A stretch of 64,000 bases of DNA from Lampris incognitus. Its lineage: Eukaryota; Chordata; Actinopteri; Lampriformes; Lampridae. The DNA lies in assembly GCF_029633865.1 (NCBI RefSeq), contig NC_079219.1:11591420-11655419 (forward strand), in the 5' to 3' direction. The translations under genes and the position numbers were made by a program. Below are positions 21,779 to 45,707 of this stretch, in pieces; position 1 is the stretch's first letter; every line of letters begins with the position of its first letter. The notes beneath the pieces are model-generated. The model did not search any database, was not told the DNA's origin, and saw only the letters and a program-made list of their open reading frames with translations.

Positions 21779-24700
21779 ATGTCTTCCTCTGTGACCACGG
21801 CAACAAACGGGCTGGTGGTGATCACACATGTCTTCCCACCGGGGTCAGGGTCTCCAAATCAGCAGGTGGTATACGCTGATTCTTCTGATTCTTCTGCCAT
21901 CCAGACGTTCAGGCGGTTCCGCCCACTGGCACTTGGGGTAGGTCCCCTACGCAATGTTTAAATTGTCTTCTCTCTTTCTTTTTTTTTGTTAAATCATTTA
22001 GAAAAATCTTTTTAATATCACCTACTCAACTACAATTTAATTCCACTTCATGAGTTTTAATTGGTTTCTACAGACACTTCCTGGTAGAATTTTTTCCTAG
22101 TTCTGCTTTTTGTCAGGTGCAAAAAAATCAACTCTGATGTCATCTTTAGGTGGAATCTCTCTTTGCATATTTATTCTTTATCTAGTGTATAAGTGTATTA
22201 GTACTGAAGACAGTTGCTTCTTCTTTAATCTTATGCAGTAGAATCTGATTTTCTGTAACATATCACTTAAGTTCCAATGCACTTTAAAGTGAAAAGAAGT
22301 TGATCCCTTTCTCATGATGTCTAACCTAGAGAGCAGTAAGGGTTGTGTATATTTACTATATACATCCCCAAACTGATACAAATATGAATATGTTTAAAGA
22401 GCTGAATGTGTACCCTGGCTCTGATGCTGGTCTCTGTTACTGGTTCTCCCTCGCAGACAGTGCAGATACTGGTGGGTGCAGTGGTTCTGCTGTTTGGGGT
22501 GGTGATGGTGTTTTCTGGTTTATCCCTGGGAGTTTACAGTGGAGTATTTGTCTGGGGAGCCATCATTGTAAGTACCTCTCATTGACATTCTGGTCTCAGC
22601 TGACAGACAGCTCACGGGGCAGACAGATACGTAGCTCATGGGGCACACAGATACATAGCTCATGGGGCAGACAGACAGCTCATGGGGCACACAGATACGT
22701 AGCTCATGGGGCAAACAGAGTGCTCATGGGGCAGACAGACAGCTCATGGGGCAGACAGAAAGCTGAGGTGACAGAAGGCCAGGCTGCAAACAAAACCTTT
22801 ACAAACATGTGTTCACCTAGTTAAGGAGTTTACTCAAAACCAGTTGCACTTCAGCTTTTATGTGTTCATTCATTTTGCTCTGAGGGTGAAATCCAGATGA
22901 TTCACTCTGGTCTCCTGCTGTCTTAAAGGTGCTATGTGTCATATTTCCACTTTCCTGAAGCATAATATATGCTATATAAATGAGTGAGTGATTGGACATG
23001 ACTGGTAAATATCAGCAAGGGTTGCTAAATGGTACTGATAAAATGTAGTAGACCATCAAGGCCCAGTGCCTAATTTCTGCATTTTAAAGCACAGGAGTTG
23101 GGCTGGCTGAGCAGTTGGTTCTGTTGTTTCAAGGTCATCTTGAGAGGTTTCTAAGTCTTGTTTGATTTCTTGCTGTTGTTCACATTGTTGTAGATGGAGG
23201 GCAGAATTTAGCTCAAAATTAACCATTGCACCTTTAAGTTCTTTGTTCCTTTTTTTGTTGTCAATCGTGTGAAAGTATTTGTCAAAAGTGGGGATTTGAT
23301 TCTGGTAGAGTTGTGGATACCGTAAGCAGATGTACCTCCTTTCTTCTCTCTCTCCCAGTACATCATAGCTGGTTCTCTGACGGTGGCAACTGGAAAATCA
23401 TCAAATAAATGCCTGGTCAGTACCTCACCTCTCATTTCTCCCCTCACTCCCACAGACCTCCATACTCATCGCTCACCTTTACGTAAATGAATCCATCCCA
23501 CTGAAACTCCATTCAGATACTCAGACCAGTGGTTGTGAAATAATTTCAAGGGGTTTTGGGACCATTTAGTCATAACAGCAGTTTTGCAAACATATCGTAA
23601 ACTCCATAAAAGTCAGTACATCTGCTAAATGTGTTATTCTCCACACAGAATATGGCAAATATCCGAGATAAGTCTTCCACCAGACCAAGCAGGCTTAGAG
23701 AACAGTCATAGGGATGTGTTCACCCCCCGCTGATACACATCAGGTGGTCAGCGGCGATACTGTATATCTAAAAACGTCCATTAACATGGCATAGTCTCTG
23801 AACTGAAAAGCAAAGGATAATTTAAAAGGAAAGAACCCTGACATTCCTTCTCCACATAGCGGAGGACATATAGTTCAGTTTGATCATGAAGGATTTGTGC
23901 CAGAGATCTTCTTGTTTCTGTCATTTTCCTGCCCCTGGCTCCCTCTGTCGTCTGGTTTGTGATTTGCTATTTGAAACCTGAGTTTTCTCATGAAGTCAGC
24001 TAAATTTCAGAGCTCCTCACCGTGACTTCCTCTCTGTTCTGGTTTCAGGTCAGCGGTGCACTGGGAATGAATGTGGCTGGTGCAGTGGCTTCCTTCACTG
24101 CCTTTATTATGTACTGTTTAGATGCTACAGGACTATTCATCCATTACTGCTACGACAGTGGTTCTTGGAATTGGGCCTGTGACCAATATATGGTAGAATA
24201 TTTCACTGCTAAAAAGAAAAGATTTTCATGCTTATTTTGTCTTCTCCTCAGGATTTGATCTGGGCTTTTAACATCACATGATTTTTTTCCTCTGTGTGGT
24301 TTCAGATTCAGTACCAAGGGGTGTCTTCAGTCCTGGCTTTTTTCGCTCTATTACAGTTCATCGTCTCAGTCTGTGTGGCAGCATTCGCCTGCAGAGCAAA
24401 GTGCTGCTCCGAGCCCAAGGTGAAGGTCCCCGAGTCTTAGAAACACCCAAGAACAGAGCAGAGGTGTTGCAGGTCGCGGAATGAAAGGAGCAGTTTTAAC
24501 ATTGCATCACTACATGTCTCTCATCAGAAATGAACTGGGAAGTGCACTTCCCGGAAAAAATGTGCAGAGGAGCTGAGATTGTTCCCAAAGAGCAATAGAT
24601 ACAATATGGCAGCTACGTGTCAGCTCTCATCGAGCTCACAATATACCTGGCTAAACATCGCCCGCTTTTAGACCAAATTGATTAATTCATTATGACATAA

Positions 24701-27379
24701 TCATGTATTGCCTGAATGACTTTAACAGTCCAAGATGCACGATGCAAGTCCACTCATTGTGCTAGAATATTTGTTTTTGTTTTCGTAGCGATTATGAGAT
24801 GTAGATATTAAATAGACTTTCACTCATCAATCAAATTTAGCCCTGTTTTAGCTTACACATGTAGGCTGAATATAGCCAAGTTTCAGCCTAGATATGTTGT
24901 CTAAGCTAAAACAGGGCTAAACATGGGTGAAAAGTGAAAGTTAAGTGGACATCTAAAGTTAGCCAAAACAGCCCCAACTAAAACAAAAACAAATGTATTC
25001 TAGCACAATGTATGGTCTTGCATTGTGTACCTGTGTCTTATGCAGTTAAAGTTAAAGTCATTTAAATTAAATCAAGTTTCCTTTATTAATCCCCTTGGGG
25101 AAATTCACTTACTGCAAATAAACCCATCCGAGCTGTGATCTGTGTAGCTAGGAGCAGTGGGCTGCCGCCTACATGCTTCACCCGGGGACCAACTCCAGTT
25201 CTTTTCACATTGCTTTGGTCAGGGGCACAAACAGGAGTATTAACCCTAACATGCATGTTTTCTTGATGGTGGGGGAAACCCACCGCAGACACGGGGGGAA
25301 CATGCAAACTCCACACAGATTATGACCTGGGATGACCCCCAAATTAGACAACCCCGGGGTTCGAACCCAGGACTTTCTTGCTGTGAGGCGACTGTGCTAA
25401 CCACTGGGCCACTGTGCTGCCCCCATTTGGGTGATTTATAATTATGAAATAACGAATTAAACAGTTTGGTCTAAACCTGGGCTACATTAGCTAGATACAT
25501 TCCGAGATTGATCAGAGCTCACACGAAGCCGCCACGCTGAAACCGGGTCCAGTGCTCAGCTGGTTGGTAAGGGGGTTACTAGAACAGCCAAATCAGTGGT
25601 ACCTGGTATACCTTGTTTGGTATTATTGGGTCCACTTTAGCGCGGTGTTGACAGTATGATCTCATGATTCATTTTGCCAAACGTCGTGGCTAGAACAGGG
25701 AGGATGACTACTGAAGTAAAAGACCACTGAAGTAGCGAGATGAACAGTTTCAGTGGAGTGACCACTCTTAAACCCAGACAGATTTGGATCGAGTTCAGTT
25801 ATTCTGAGAGAAAAGGAGGAGAGCTGATTTCATGCTGCAAGTTCAAGATTTTTGGCTCAGAATATAGGCAGTGAGACCAGCAGTTTTGAACTAAAGAAGA
25901 TCAAGTGATATTCTTTAGCAGCAGGGTGACCAGAGCTAGCTTCAAGTTGGATAAAAAGGCACCAGATAGGAGTTGAAAGTGTGGGTTAGAAAGTGATGGT
26001 GGTGATGGATTGAAGGAAGGGTGAGAGAATGTATGAAGAGAGTAGACCATGGGACAGTCAGAGAGGAGACGTTTGAAGACTGGTTTTTAACAAGAGGAAG
26101 CAGGAGCGGGAACTAACGGCTGCAACTTTCTCCTCAAAGTGGAGGGTCAAGTCATTCAGAGTAAGGGAGGAGGGTGGACGTGGACTGTGAAAGGAGGAGA
26201 AGGTGGAGGAAAGCATGGAGGCCTTGTACTGGTAATAGATTATTTTGAGCAAAGTGGCACCCATAGAGAAAGGATAGGAATGCTCAACAATGCTTCCAAT
26301 TACTGTTGATTGGACTTGCACCATGTTGTCTGAAAAGCCTGAAATTTGGCCCCGACCCTCTTCCATCAGTGAACCATAGACAGGCAGATGCAGTTAAAGC
26401 TCATTTGGCAGTGAACAGGCAGAATTTGTCAAGTGCTGAGGACAGGGTGGCCATAATGAAACAGTTTCAACGGCAACAAATTCTCATATTTATGGAAGGT
26501 GGAGAACTCAGAAGCTGATGAGCTGGTAGGCAACAAGGAACAGAGGTTGTGATGGAAGGTAATGGGGGGGGGGGGTGAGTGGGATTAAAAGGTACAATGG
26601 AAATAGAGAATTGAAAGAAATGGTGGGATGTCTGCATTGGTGTAACAGTGAGGTGTGTGGCAGCACCGTTAGAAGTAAAGATGAGGTGCTGGTGTTTAGC
26701 TGCCTGAGATATTTAGCTAGCTGAGGTATTAAGGTCAAAGGAAGCAAGAAAATGAGAAACCTTGCAAACACTCTGCCATTCATTTCTATGGACAAAAATT
26801 AAAAACAAAATCAAAAAGTTGAATATATTCCTATATCTCTGTAGTTCGAAAGGTTAAAGTTTAAATGAAGTTTAGGAGTATATAAGTGTCGACAAATAAA
26901 GTAAGACTACACATATTGCAAGCATGCTCGATTGCAGCTAGCCCCCTAAATAGTGAAAGCAACATGACTGTGCCGACGTTCAGCTTGCCCACTAACTGCT
27001 TTACTTTCATTTGATTCAATCTGTCATTTTCACTGAAAATACTTAATTCCATTGAATATATGCAATTCATTCAACCGCAGAGAAACATGTTGAGACTTTT
27101 CTGTTTTTTGGGCAGCCACACGTCGTGATCAATCCGTTTGCCGAAGCCGGTACACACACAGTGGCTACACACAATGAGGTTTGTTGCTAATGTGTTAAGT
27201 CACATCAGTGTTAAAACTTCAGAACTGGTAAAGACCTAGTCTAATTACATTGTGTTGTTTTACAGACTCAAGTGAATGCTCAAACATGCTCAAGAATGAC
27301 CAACCTAACAGCCGCTGACGTGGACGGCGAGCCTCCCCATTACAACAACATCCCTGAGACAAAAATAAGTTATTCATAG
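21779..27379 (+). CDS. MS4A-family (CD20-like) four-transmembrane protein
   Basis: Seven coding exons with GT/AG junctions: 21779-21937, 22457-22567, 23359-23415, 24049-24192, 24306-24419, 27116-27178, 27266-27379. All lengths are multiples of three, giving 253 residues. The first exon has a short cytosolic N-terminus (MSSSVTTATNG). Four hydrophobic spans follow: LGTVQILVGAVVLLFGVVMV, VFVWGAIIYIIAGSLTVA, LGMNVAGAVASFTAFIMYCL and SSVLAFFALLQFIVSVCVAA. A loop with Cys residues (HYCYDSGSWNWACDQ) lies between spans 3 and 4, as in MS4A proteins. The C-terminal tail holds PPHYNN, a PPxY-like element. MS4A proteins are plasma-membrane tetraspans acting in signalling and ion flux, often in immune cells. 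The exact paralog cannot be named. All-phase-0 exon structure and intact frame argue for a live gene. Confidence 0.88.
22604..22765 (+). repeat. Minisatellite in MS4A intron 2
   Basis: Seven or so degenerate units of about 20-27 bp built around AGCTCATGGGGCA and CAGACAGATAC, starting about 35 bp after the splice donor of exon 2. Confidence 0.8.
24742..25023. mobile_element. 282-bp foldback MITE in MS4A intron 5
   Basis: The sequence reads ATGCAAG...CTTGCAT, with arms matching for most of their length (TTGTGCTAGAAT near both ends, TAGCCCTGTTTTAGCTTA inverted in the middle). It could form a nearly full-length hairpin. No coding capacity. Superfamily not determined. Confidence 0.7.
25068..25420 (-). 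mobile_element. tRNA-headed SINE, second tail type
   Basis: On the minus strand: head GGTTAGCACAGTCGCC and box B GGTTCGAACCCC (about 25370), body with TTTGCATGTTCCCCC, and a tail ending in the fish retroposon 3' motif CCCCAAGGGGATTAATAAA. A related copy is at 55325-55615. The head resembles the GGATGGAT-tailed family but the body and tail differ. Confidence 0.7.
25640..26830 (-). mobile_element. Degenerate LINE relic (CR1/L2-like) in MS4A intron 5
   Basis: Minus-strand fragments read SDNMVQVQSTVIGS (about 26340-26300), PPSSLTLNDLTLHFEEKV (about 26170) and, with stops, SVWV*EWSLH*NCSS, which resembles the RT motif QSGFKSGHSTETA (about 25790-25740). These are the endonuclease-RT linker and RT start of fish LINEs. 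It is strongly decayed. Confidence 0.5.
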
Positions 27380-27739
27380 GAACAGTCCAGTAAGATGCGC
27401 CTTACATGAATAATTAAGTTTTTACGGTTGTTTGTATCCCTTTATGCTATCCAGTTCACCATCCCTCTTGTATTTTGGTGGAACAAATATTTACTTATTC
27501 AGTTCTCTGTGTGCGTAATTTTTTTTTTCTTCTTCTTCCCTGTTTTCTTTAAGAATTTTGGATGGGTGGGGGGCTGGAACAAGGTGTTGTTGTAGTTCTC
27601 TGTTCTAAAACACACACAAAAAAAGAGAAAATGTTGTGAAATACTGATCTGCTCTTTGTGTCTAACAGATGAGTGCGAGACGCACAAAACAGGCCTGCAC
27701 TGCTATGCATTAAAATCTTTTTTACTGTATCCATGTTGA

Positions 27740-27784
<45 letters not shown>

Positions 27785-27890
27785 CTGGTTTCCAAAAAAA
27801 AAAAAAAAAACAAGCCAACCCAATCCCAGTGGCAGACATTTTCTTCAAACAATTCTGCTTTGTGATACATCAATAAAATATGACGCCCAA
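27380..27890 (+). other. Probable 3' UTR of MS4A gene
   Basis: Follows the stop at 27377-27379. It contains a perfect (AT)n run at 27743-27779, an A-run at 27797-27811 and an AATAAA at 27872-27877 that likely marks the 3' end. Confidence 0.55.
27872..27877 (+). terminator. Polyadenylation signal, MS4A gene (candidate)
   Basis: AATAAA about 0.5 kb after the MS4A stop; the first canonical hexamer after the stop that I see. Confidence 0.5.
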
Positions 27891-28171
27891 ACCCATGTTC
27901 TGCAGCGTTTTTGTACAGAGAAGAATTTTTTCAAAAAAAAATAAAAAAAATTTACATTTTGATAAAGCAGGGATATGGACAAGGATACCTCTTTCAACCC
28001 CAGACTGACATTTTTTTCCTACCTCCATTCAAATGTAAATGAAATTATACAATATTGTTTCTCTAAGGATCAAATATAGAAGCTTTTAGAATTGTATTCT
28101 CTGTTTTTCTATGTTAATCGCCAATTTCTCTTTTTCAAACATGTCCTCATCCATAAAAGAAATAAGTTCAG

Positions 28172-28589
28172 GGATGTCCGGGTAGCGTAGCGATCTATTC
28201 CGTTACCTATCAACACGGGAATCGCTGGTTCGAATCCCCGTGTTACCTCCGGCTTGATCGGCGTCCCTACAGACACAACTGGCCGGGTCTGTGGGTGGGA
28301 AGCCGGATGTATGTGTCCCGGTCGCTGAACTAGCGCCTCCTCTGGTCGGTCAGGGCGCCTGTTCATAGGGGGGAGGGGGATCTGGGGGGGGGGGGATAGC
28401 GTGATCCTCCCACGCACTACTTCCCCCTGGCGAAACTCCTCACTGTCAGGTGAAAAGACGCAGCTGGCGACTCCACATGTATGGGAGGAGGCATGCGGTA
28501 GACTGCAGCCCTCCCCGGGTCAGCAGAGGGGGTGGAGCAGCGACTGGGACGGCTCGGAAGAGCAGCGTCAAAATCACAACAACAAAAAA
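28172..28589 (+). mobile_element. tRNA-derived SINE (GTCCGGGTAGCG family), copy 1
   Basis: Flanked by the target duplication AAGTTCAG (28164-28171 and 28590-28597). Head: box A-like GTAGCGTAGCGATC and a perfect box B GGTTCGAATCC. Body includes CGCCTCCTCTGGTCGG and CTCACTGTCAGGTGAAAAG, and it ends in an A-rich tail. Confidence 0.88.
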
Positions 28590-28597
28590 AAGTTCAG

Positions 28598-28989
28598 CGT
28601 CATCCATCTGAGCAGGAAAGGCGTTTTCTACACGTTAACACGTTACTTCCGGTCGAACTGGACCAATAGGGGAAGAGAATGCGAGCTTCAATATGGATCA
28701 AATCCAACCAACGAGACACGACTACGTTAAAGGAAGTGGGAAAAAGGGTTTGTTTTCGGGGGAAACAACCAGAAATGTAACACGGACCTTTTCCTCCGGT
28801 CAAACTGTACAGAGCCATTCCGACGAGAGTTTATAGGAACGGGACACATGACGTCGTTTCTAAATGATAAAGCGGTCTTTTGAGTAACGGTTTGGGTTGT
28901 ATCGTTATCAGTGGGACTTTCGCTCCACAACGAGCAAAACAGCGCCAGGTCGCCTCTCCCGGAAAAAGAAGGAATAGCGTTAATGCAAG
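28598..28989. other. Intergenic, nothing recognised
   Basis: Unique-looking DNA between two SINE copies; no coding similarity was seen. Confidence 0.4.
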
Positions 28990-28999
28990 AATACAAACC

Positions 29000-29431
29000 T
29001 GTGGGCGTCCGGGTAGCGTGGCGGTCTATTCCGCTGTCTACCAACACGGGGTATCGCCGGTTCGAATCCCCGTGTTACCTCCAGCTTGGTCGGGCGTCCC
29101 TACAGACACAACGGGCCGTGTCTGCGGGTGGGAAGCCGGATGTGGGTATGTGTCCTGGTCGCTGCACTAGCGCCTCCTCTGGTCGGTCGGGGCGCCTCGG
29201 GGAGGGGGTAGCGTGATCCTCCCACGCGCTACGCCCCCCTAGCGAAACTCCTCACTGTCAGGTGAAAAGAAGCGGCTGGCGACTCCGAGGCACGTGGTAG
29301 TCTGCGGCCCTCCCCGGATGGGCAGAGGGGGCGGAGCAGCGACCGGGACGGCTCGGAAGAGTGGGGAATGGCCGACTACAACTGGGGAGAAAAAGGGGGG
29401 AGGAGGAGGGGGGGAACAGCAAAAAAATAAT
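29000..29431 (+). mobile_element. tRNA-derived SINE (GTCCGGGTAGCG family), copy 2
   Basis: Perfect 10-bp target duplication AATACAAACC (28990-28999 and 29432-29441). Same head (GTAGCGTGGCGGTC, GGTTCGAATCC) and body as copy 1, with a G-rich then A-rich 3' end. Box A and box B are intact. Confidence 0.9.
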
Positions 29432-29698
29432 AATACAAACCAATACATTTGCTGTTTTTGGTGCAGCGACATCAGACATGAATAATTGATTGGATGGATG
29501 AAAAGGAAATTTTTCATTTCAACGTGTCCAACTTTCCGTCATCCTTAGAGAGTAGTCTGGTGTCTTTTATATGACCGGTACAAGAGGAGGTGGAGGAGAC
29601 AGCTTCCCTCAGTACACCAGCCGCCCCTTCGTCCGTGATGATTTATTCAGTGGAACATGACGCAACCAGACTAAACGGATGAAAACATCACTTTGAAC

Positions 29699-29704
29699 TT
29701 TATT
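29699..29704 (-). terminator. Polyadenylation signal, gatad2b (candidate)
   Basis: On the minus strand: AATAAA in the context GTCAATAAAGTTC. It lies 3.1 kb after the gatad2b stop, compatible with the long 3' UTRs of GATAD2B genes. Confidence 0.45.
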
Positions 29705-30812
29705 GACATTGTCTGACATGAGCAGGAGGCAAACTTTAGCCTTTTTCAGACTTGCATCCAATGACATTGTTTTTATTACTGAATGTCTTCAGAGGTTTGC
29801 TTGACTTTAAAACAAAAACAAAAACAAAACAAAAAAAATATGCCTTTCATCATTTCATGAGGCTGGCAGAATTAGCACATAGCTTAGTAATAAGACAGCT
29901 GTGTATGGGGAACAGCCAAATCCCAAACACTGTGACAGCTCTGCCACAATAACAGGTCAAAGGTCAAATGTGAAAGAGTGCCGTAAAATATAAGAACTAA
30001 ACATTGATACTGAAAGAAAGAAGAGCGCAGAAAATAAAAGCAGAATATTTTACATTTAAAAAGAGCTTGTGGTCCAGGGAGAGGTCTAATGCTACCAGAA
30101 ATGACAGGAGATTCACAAAACAAAGAGACAAGCTTTACAATATCCATGGCTTTGAGTTTGTTTTACAACCAACAGCAGCGGACCCGCTGCAATTCACAAA
30201 AAAGAAAAGGTTTCTGTACAAGACGTCATCATTACAAGTGTTAAAAGAAGTTCTTGATTTATTTTATTTAATAGCTTTAAGCTGTTCTGTTTCACTTTTT
30301 TCATTTCTTTTTTTTTAAAAATGTGAAATGAAATTTGATTGACAAATCAGCAAAAGGTAGTCTTTTTAAACGTTAAATTCTAGAAAAATGATGTTGTGAC
30401 GCGGTGCCGGGGTCTGTGGAGGAGACAAACCTGCACACGGCAAAGACCAAACACGAAACCGTTCATAAACCTCTGTCCCCAACACCCACCTACATATTCC
30501 GTTTCCTGTTAGGATATTCCATTTCCTGTTTAGAGACTCAACCGGTCAACACTGTGCCATGCACTTCATTATGGACAACAGAGGGGAAGACACGGGGCTG
30601 GGGTTAGGGGGTTAGCTGGGTCCGGGAATGGGTAAACTGGTTCGGTAAACTGGAATCAAGCAGAATTTCAAAACGAAAAGAAACTGGATAACGGCTTTAT
30701 GTTTACATTCAAACCCAATCCAGTCCAGAATCCAACAGGGTTCATAACACTGCATCAGCTGTCGAACCTTCATCAACAGGAGTACCACCTCTCTGTTCTC
30801 CAGTAGGCGAAC

Positions 30813-30935
30813 ATGTAGTGTAGTGTAGTGTAGTGAAGTAAGGATGTAATGTGTGTAGTGCAACTTAGTGTGTAGTGTAGTATAGTGTACATGTAGTGTA
30901 GTGTGATGTTTTGTGTCGTCTATTGTGTGTAGTGT
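30813..30935 (+). repeat. (GTAGT)n-like degenerate minisatellite
   Basis: Repeated GTGTAGTGTAGT words with interruptions. Confidence 0.8.
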
Positions 30936-32574
30936 TATATTAATAACACTATTTTTAAAAAAAGATGAGACATACTTGGAAAATGAGTAAGATCACAAAA
31001 TAAAAACAAACTAGCGTTATCGCATTTTGACCCTCAGGGAATTCTTCTGGTTTTTTTTTTTTTCCAAAATGGATACATAATATTTCTGGAAATGTTGTCA
31101 TTTATAAAACCCTTAATGAAAATATATGACATGTGGATGTGATTTTCCGATTTCCTGACAGTGTTGCCGTTGATGTCCACCTCTGGTGTCCAACACTGAA
31201 AGCAGCCAGTCCATCAGCAGAGCTGTGTCTGTCTCTCTCCTCGCCAGCCGGGGGAGTTTTGATTAGTTAGACAGAAACGTGTTATCAGAAAACAAATCGT
31301 CTTTCATTTTGCGACTCTGCATGGCTGAGATGTCTCCTGTGGTCTCTGTCTCTGTCAGAGCATCACTGTTTGTTTATCGTCTTCCAGGGCCGAGAATCTC
31401 TCAGACACATGGCCCTGTTTACACAAGACGCCGAAAATAAAGAAAAAAACTACAAACACGAAGCTAAAGCTTCTTATGGCCAACGCCATCAAAGAGAAGC
31501 TACATAGATAGCATAGACAGATAGAGGATGGTTCAATTTGTCATTTTATGTATTAAAAGGAGTAAATAAAATCGGTTACTTATAGACTTAAAATAAGATG
31601 AATTACACTGAATATTTCGTCATATTCCACATTTTCATGCTCCCAAAATAAGTACAAAAAGTCTGAAATAGATTTTCTGTCAGTCTTGGCTTACTGACAG
31701 AATGCTGCTGTCCATCACGGCGATACCAACTGCTGTCCTGTCCAACAAAAATCCTCCATCTGACCTCTGGACCAATCAGATTACGTTCTCTGATTTTTAG
31801 ACCAATCAATTTATCAGTGCGTCCTCATCTCATCCAATCATTTTCCAGCTCATCCGGTGAAATCCAACTGCTTCATCTCCCCGAAAGACAACAGCTAATT
31901 TGAATGGGTTGTTTGACCTTTGAACCCGCAGTCTCGCAGAGAGCTCCATTATGCCGTCGGGTTGCTCGGATCTGTTCTGTTCTGATCCAGTCTAATCATC
32001 GGCAGCCGTGTCCCGAAGCAACGCTGATGCTCTTCACGTTTTGGAAGTTTTCTGAAGAGACTGCTTAAGTTTAAAGGTAAAAGTAGCAGAGTATCAAACC
32101 TGCTGTGTAAATAACCATATTTAAATCACTCACAGGAAAGCCTTGATGCTTGTGTGTCTGTGAGAGAAGCAGAGGGAGAAAAAAGGGAGAACTCCTCTCA
32201 CAGACCATCCTTCCATTTTGGTGCCACCCCTGCTCCTCTGTGGACACAGAATAGTGTGTGTATGCATATCTGTGGTTAATGTGTGTGTGTGTGTGTCTCA
32301 AACCAAACGGTGCCTCCACCAGATTACACTAGGGGGCAGGACACAGGACTGGACAGGAGCTAGCTTCTGGAGGGAGACAGCACTTAAGACCAACGTGGCA
32401 ACCAAATAACCTGGAGACGTTTTCTCTGATTGGAGGAGAGATATGGACTTATCTTAATGAAGGGACGATTGTTCTCTCCTGATTGGTCAGTTTGGTAGGC
32501 ACACAGACAGGCAGTGCACAAGGAGCCCCGGACACACTGAGGACTGAGTTGAACAGTGGGTCAGCGTGTGTGGT

Positions 32575-43610
<11,036 letters not shown>

Positions 43611-44574
43611 CACTGAGGAGAGGAGAAAAAAGGAGAAGAGGAGGCGCTACAGGTGAATAGAAATCAGTCTGATTGACAGATGAGGATGCAGTCTGAGCCT
43701 CGTCTTACGTTTCAGCCTTGGCTTTAGAAAAATGTCGATTTTAGGGTTGGAGAGCAATGGGGGACACCGCCAGTTTGAAATCAGTTGATAGTTTATGTCC
43801 TCTGACCTCCGAATCACCAGTATACATCACCAATCAAGACAGCAGCCCTGAACATTTCGACCCAAAGAGGTCCGGCGGAGTTGCCATGATGTCCATTATC
43901 CGCAGGTTTGATTAGTTAAAACAGCTCAAACAGACAAGAACGGGAAAAAAGAGAAAGAGACAAAGAGCAAGAGGGAGAGAGGGAAAAGAAACGGCAAGAG
44001 GCAGACGCATAGATATCAACGTATAGCTCACATACGTACATGACTGCTGTACAAAGCAGTTAGATGATGACTTAAACATGTGGAGCGGAGGTGACAGAGT
44101 TCATATGTCCTCTATTTATCCCGCTCACACACACTCAGCTCTGTCTGTGTGGCGGCGTAACTATATATATATGTATATGTGTGTGTGTGTGTGTGTGTAT
44201 TTATATGTATGTGTGGTGAGTCATGGCTCTAAGCAGGCGTGGTTGAGGACAGAAGCATGTTAGGTTGCACCACAGGGGATGATTTGCACCAATGAGACGC
44301 ACGAAGATGTAGAGGAGGAATGATAATTGGCTGACGGACGCTGAAGGGGGGCGGGGACTGGACTGGTTCTAATTAGAGCACAATAGGTCGTTAGTTACAC
44401 ATTTGTACCGAGAGAGAAGGCGAGAGAGACACGGCGAGAAAGACAAAGAGACAGAGAACAACACACAAATCAATGCATGTGTGTTTGTGTGTGTGTTTTG
44501 AGTGTGTGTTACATAATCTGCAACACATTCGAGCCTCCCTCTCGTTCCCTTCCCCCACCCAGTTCACAGCCAGA

Positions 44575-44578
<4 letters not shown>

Positions 44579-44633
<55 letters not shown>

Positions 44634-44652
44634 CCCTCTCTCTCTCCCTCTC

Positions 44653-44709
<57 letters not shown>
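44579..44709 (+). repeat. (CT)n microsatellite
   Basis: About 130 bp of nearly uninterrupted CT dinucleotides in gatad2b intron 1. Homopurine-homopyrimidine, so H-DNA is possible. Confidence 0.95.
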
Positions 44710-44711
<2 letters not shown>

Positions 44712-44803
44712 GCCTACAGCCAGACGACAGAGGAGTCAGCCGCCTCCATAACAAGGAGGAGGGAGGGGGGCACTAAAATGGAGGGATGGCAGAGTCTCTC
44801 TAT

Positions 44804-44808
<5 letters not shown>

Positions 44809-44865
<57 letters not shown>

Positions 44866-44932
44866 AGGATTAGATTGGGGGAAGGTTGAGGTGGTGCTGA
44901 GAAAATACGCTGGGCCTCATTTTTCAGTAAAA

Positions 44933-45020
<88 letters not shown>
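44809..45020. repeat. (AC)27 and (GT)43 facing each other
   Basis: (AC)n at 44809-44862 and (GT)n at 44934-45020, separated by 71 bp. They are complementary arms of a potential hairpin or cruciform. Confidence 0.95.
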
Positions 45021-45023
<3 letters not shown>

Positions 45024-45707
45024 CACATTTTCTTAAACAAATGTTCAAACTAAAATTTCCTGCTGAATTCATACCCATGTGAGTATGCTGACAAATACCA
45101 GCCGGGGTTGAAATGAAATGGTTCGGTCTAAGAATGGTGGAAAGAAGAAGGAGAACTGCACTCAGACAAAGCAGTTGATCTGTGAGACGTGTTCCTGCTC
45201 AGACAAACAAAAGGTGTCTGCTGATGACGTCTTAATGCGCACACGAATATAATCTATGACACCGGCGGTTATACAGCCCCGCTTTACTGCAGTTTGTTCC
45301 AATGGGTCACGCCGTATCCTATTTGCATAGGTACAAATTATAGCCTGTATTACTACCACCCATGGTATTTAGCACATTAGGGAGTTACGGCTCATAGATG
45401 GTTGTGGTAAACCAGAATGATGGGTCATCTCCCTCTGAAACATCTGAGCGTTCAAAAATCCAAGTACTGAAAGAAGCTGAATGTGAGCAGGAACGATAAA
45501 GGATCTTTGTGTTGGTGGAATGAGGTCTGGTTCTAAAGTGACGCGGCATCAGTAGAAGACATCTCAGTCCAAAGAACCGACTCTTGTGAACTTATCCTGG
45601 AAACCAAATGAGACCGCCAAAAACTTACGTAAATACTGTCTGTGTCGTTTGTCATCCTGTTTTGACAAATGAAGCCCTTTGTGTTTATTCAGGTTTGGTA
45701 CAGATTA

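Noticed and set aside
28172-29080. Possible tRNA genes with good A and B boxes
   Set aside because: They are heads of SINEs with 400-bp bodies and target duplications; no proper acceptor stem closes.
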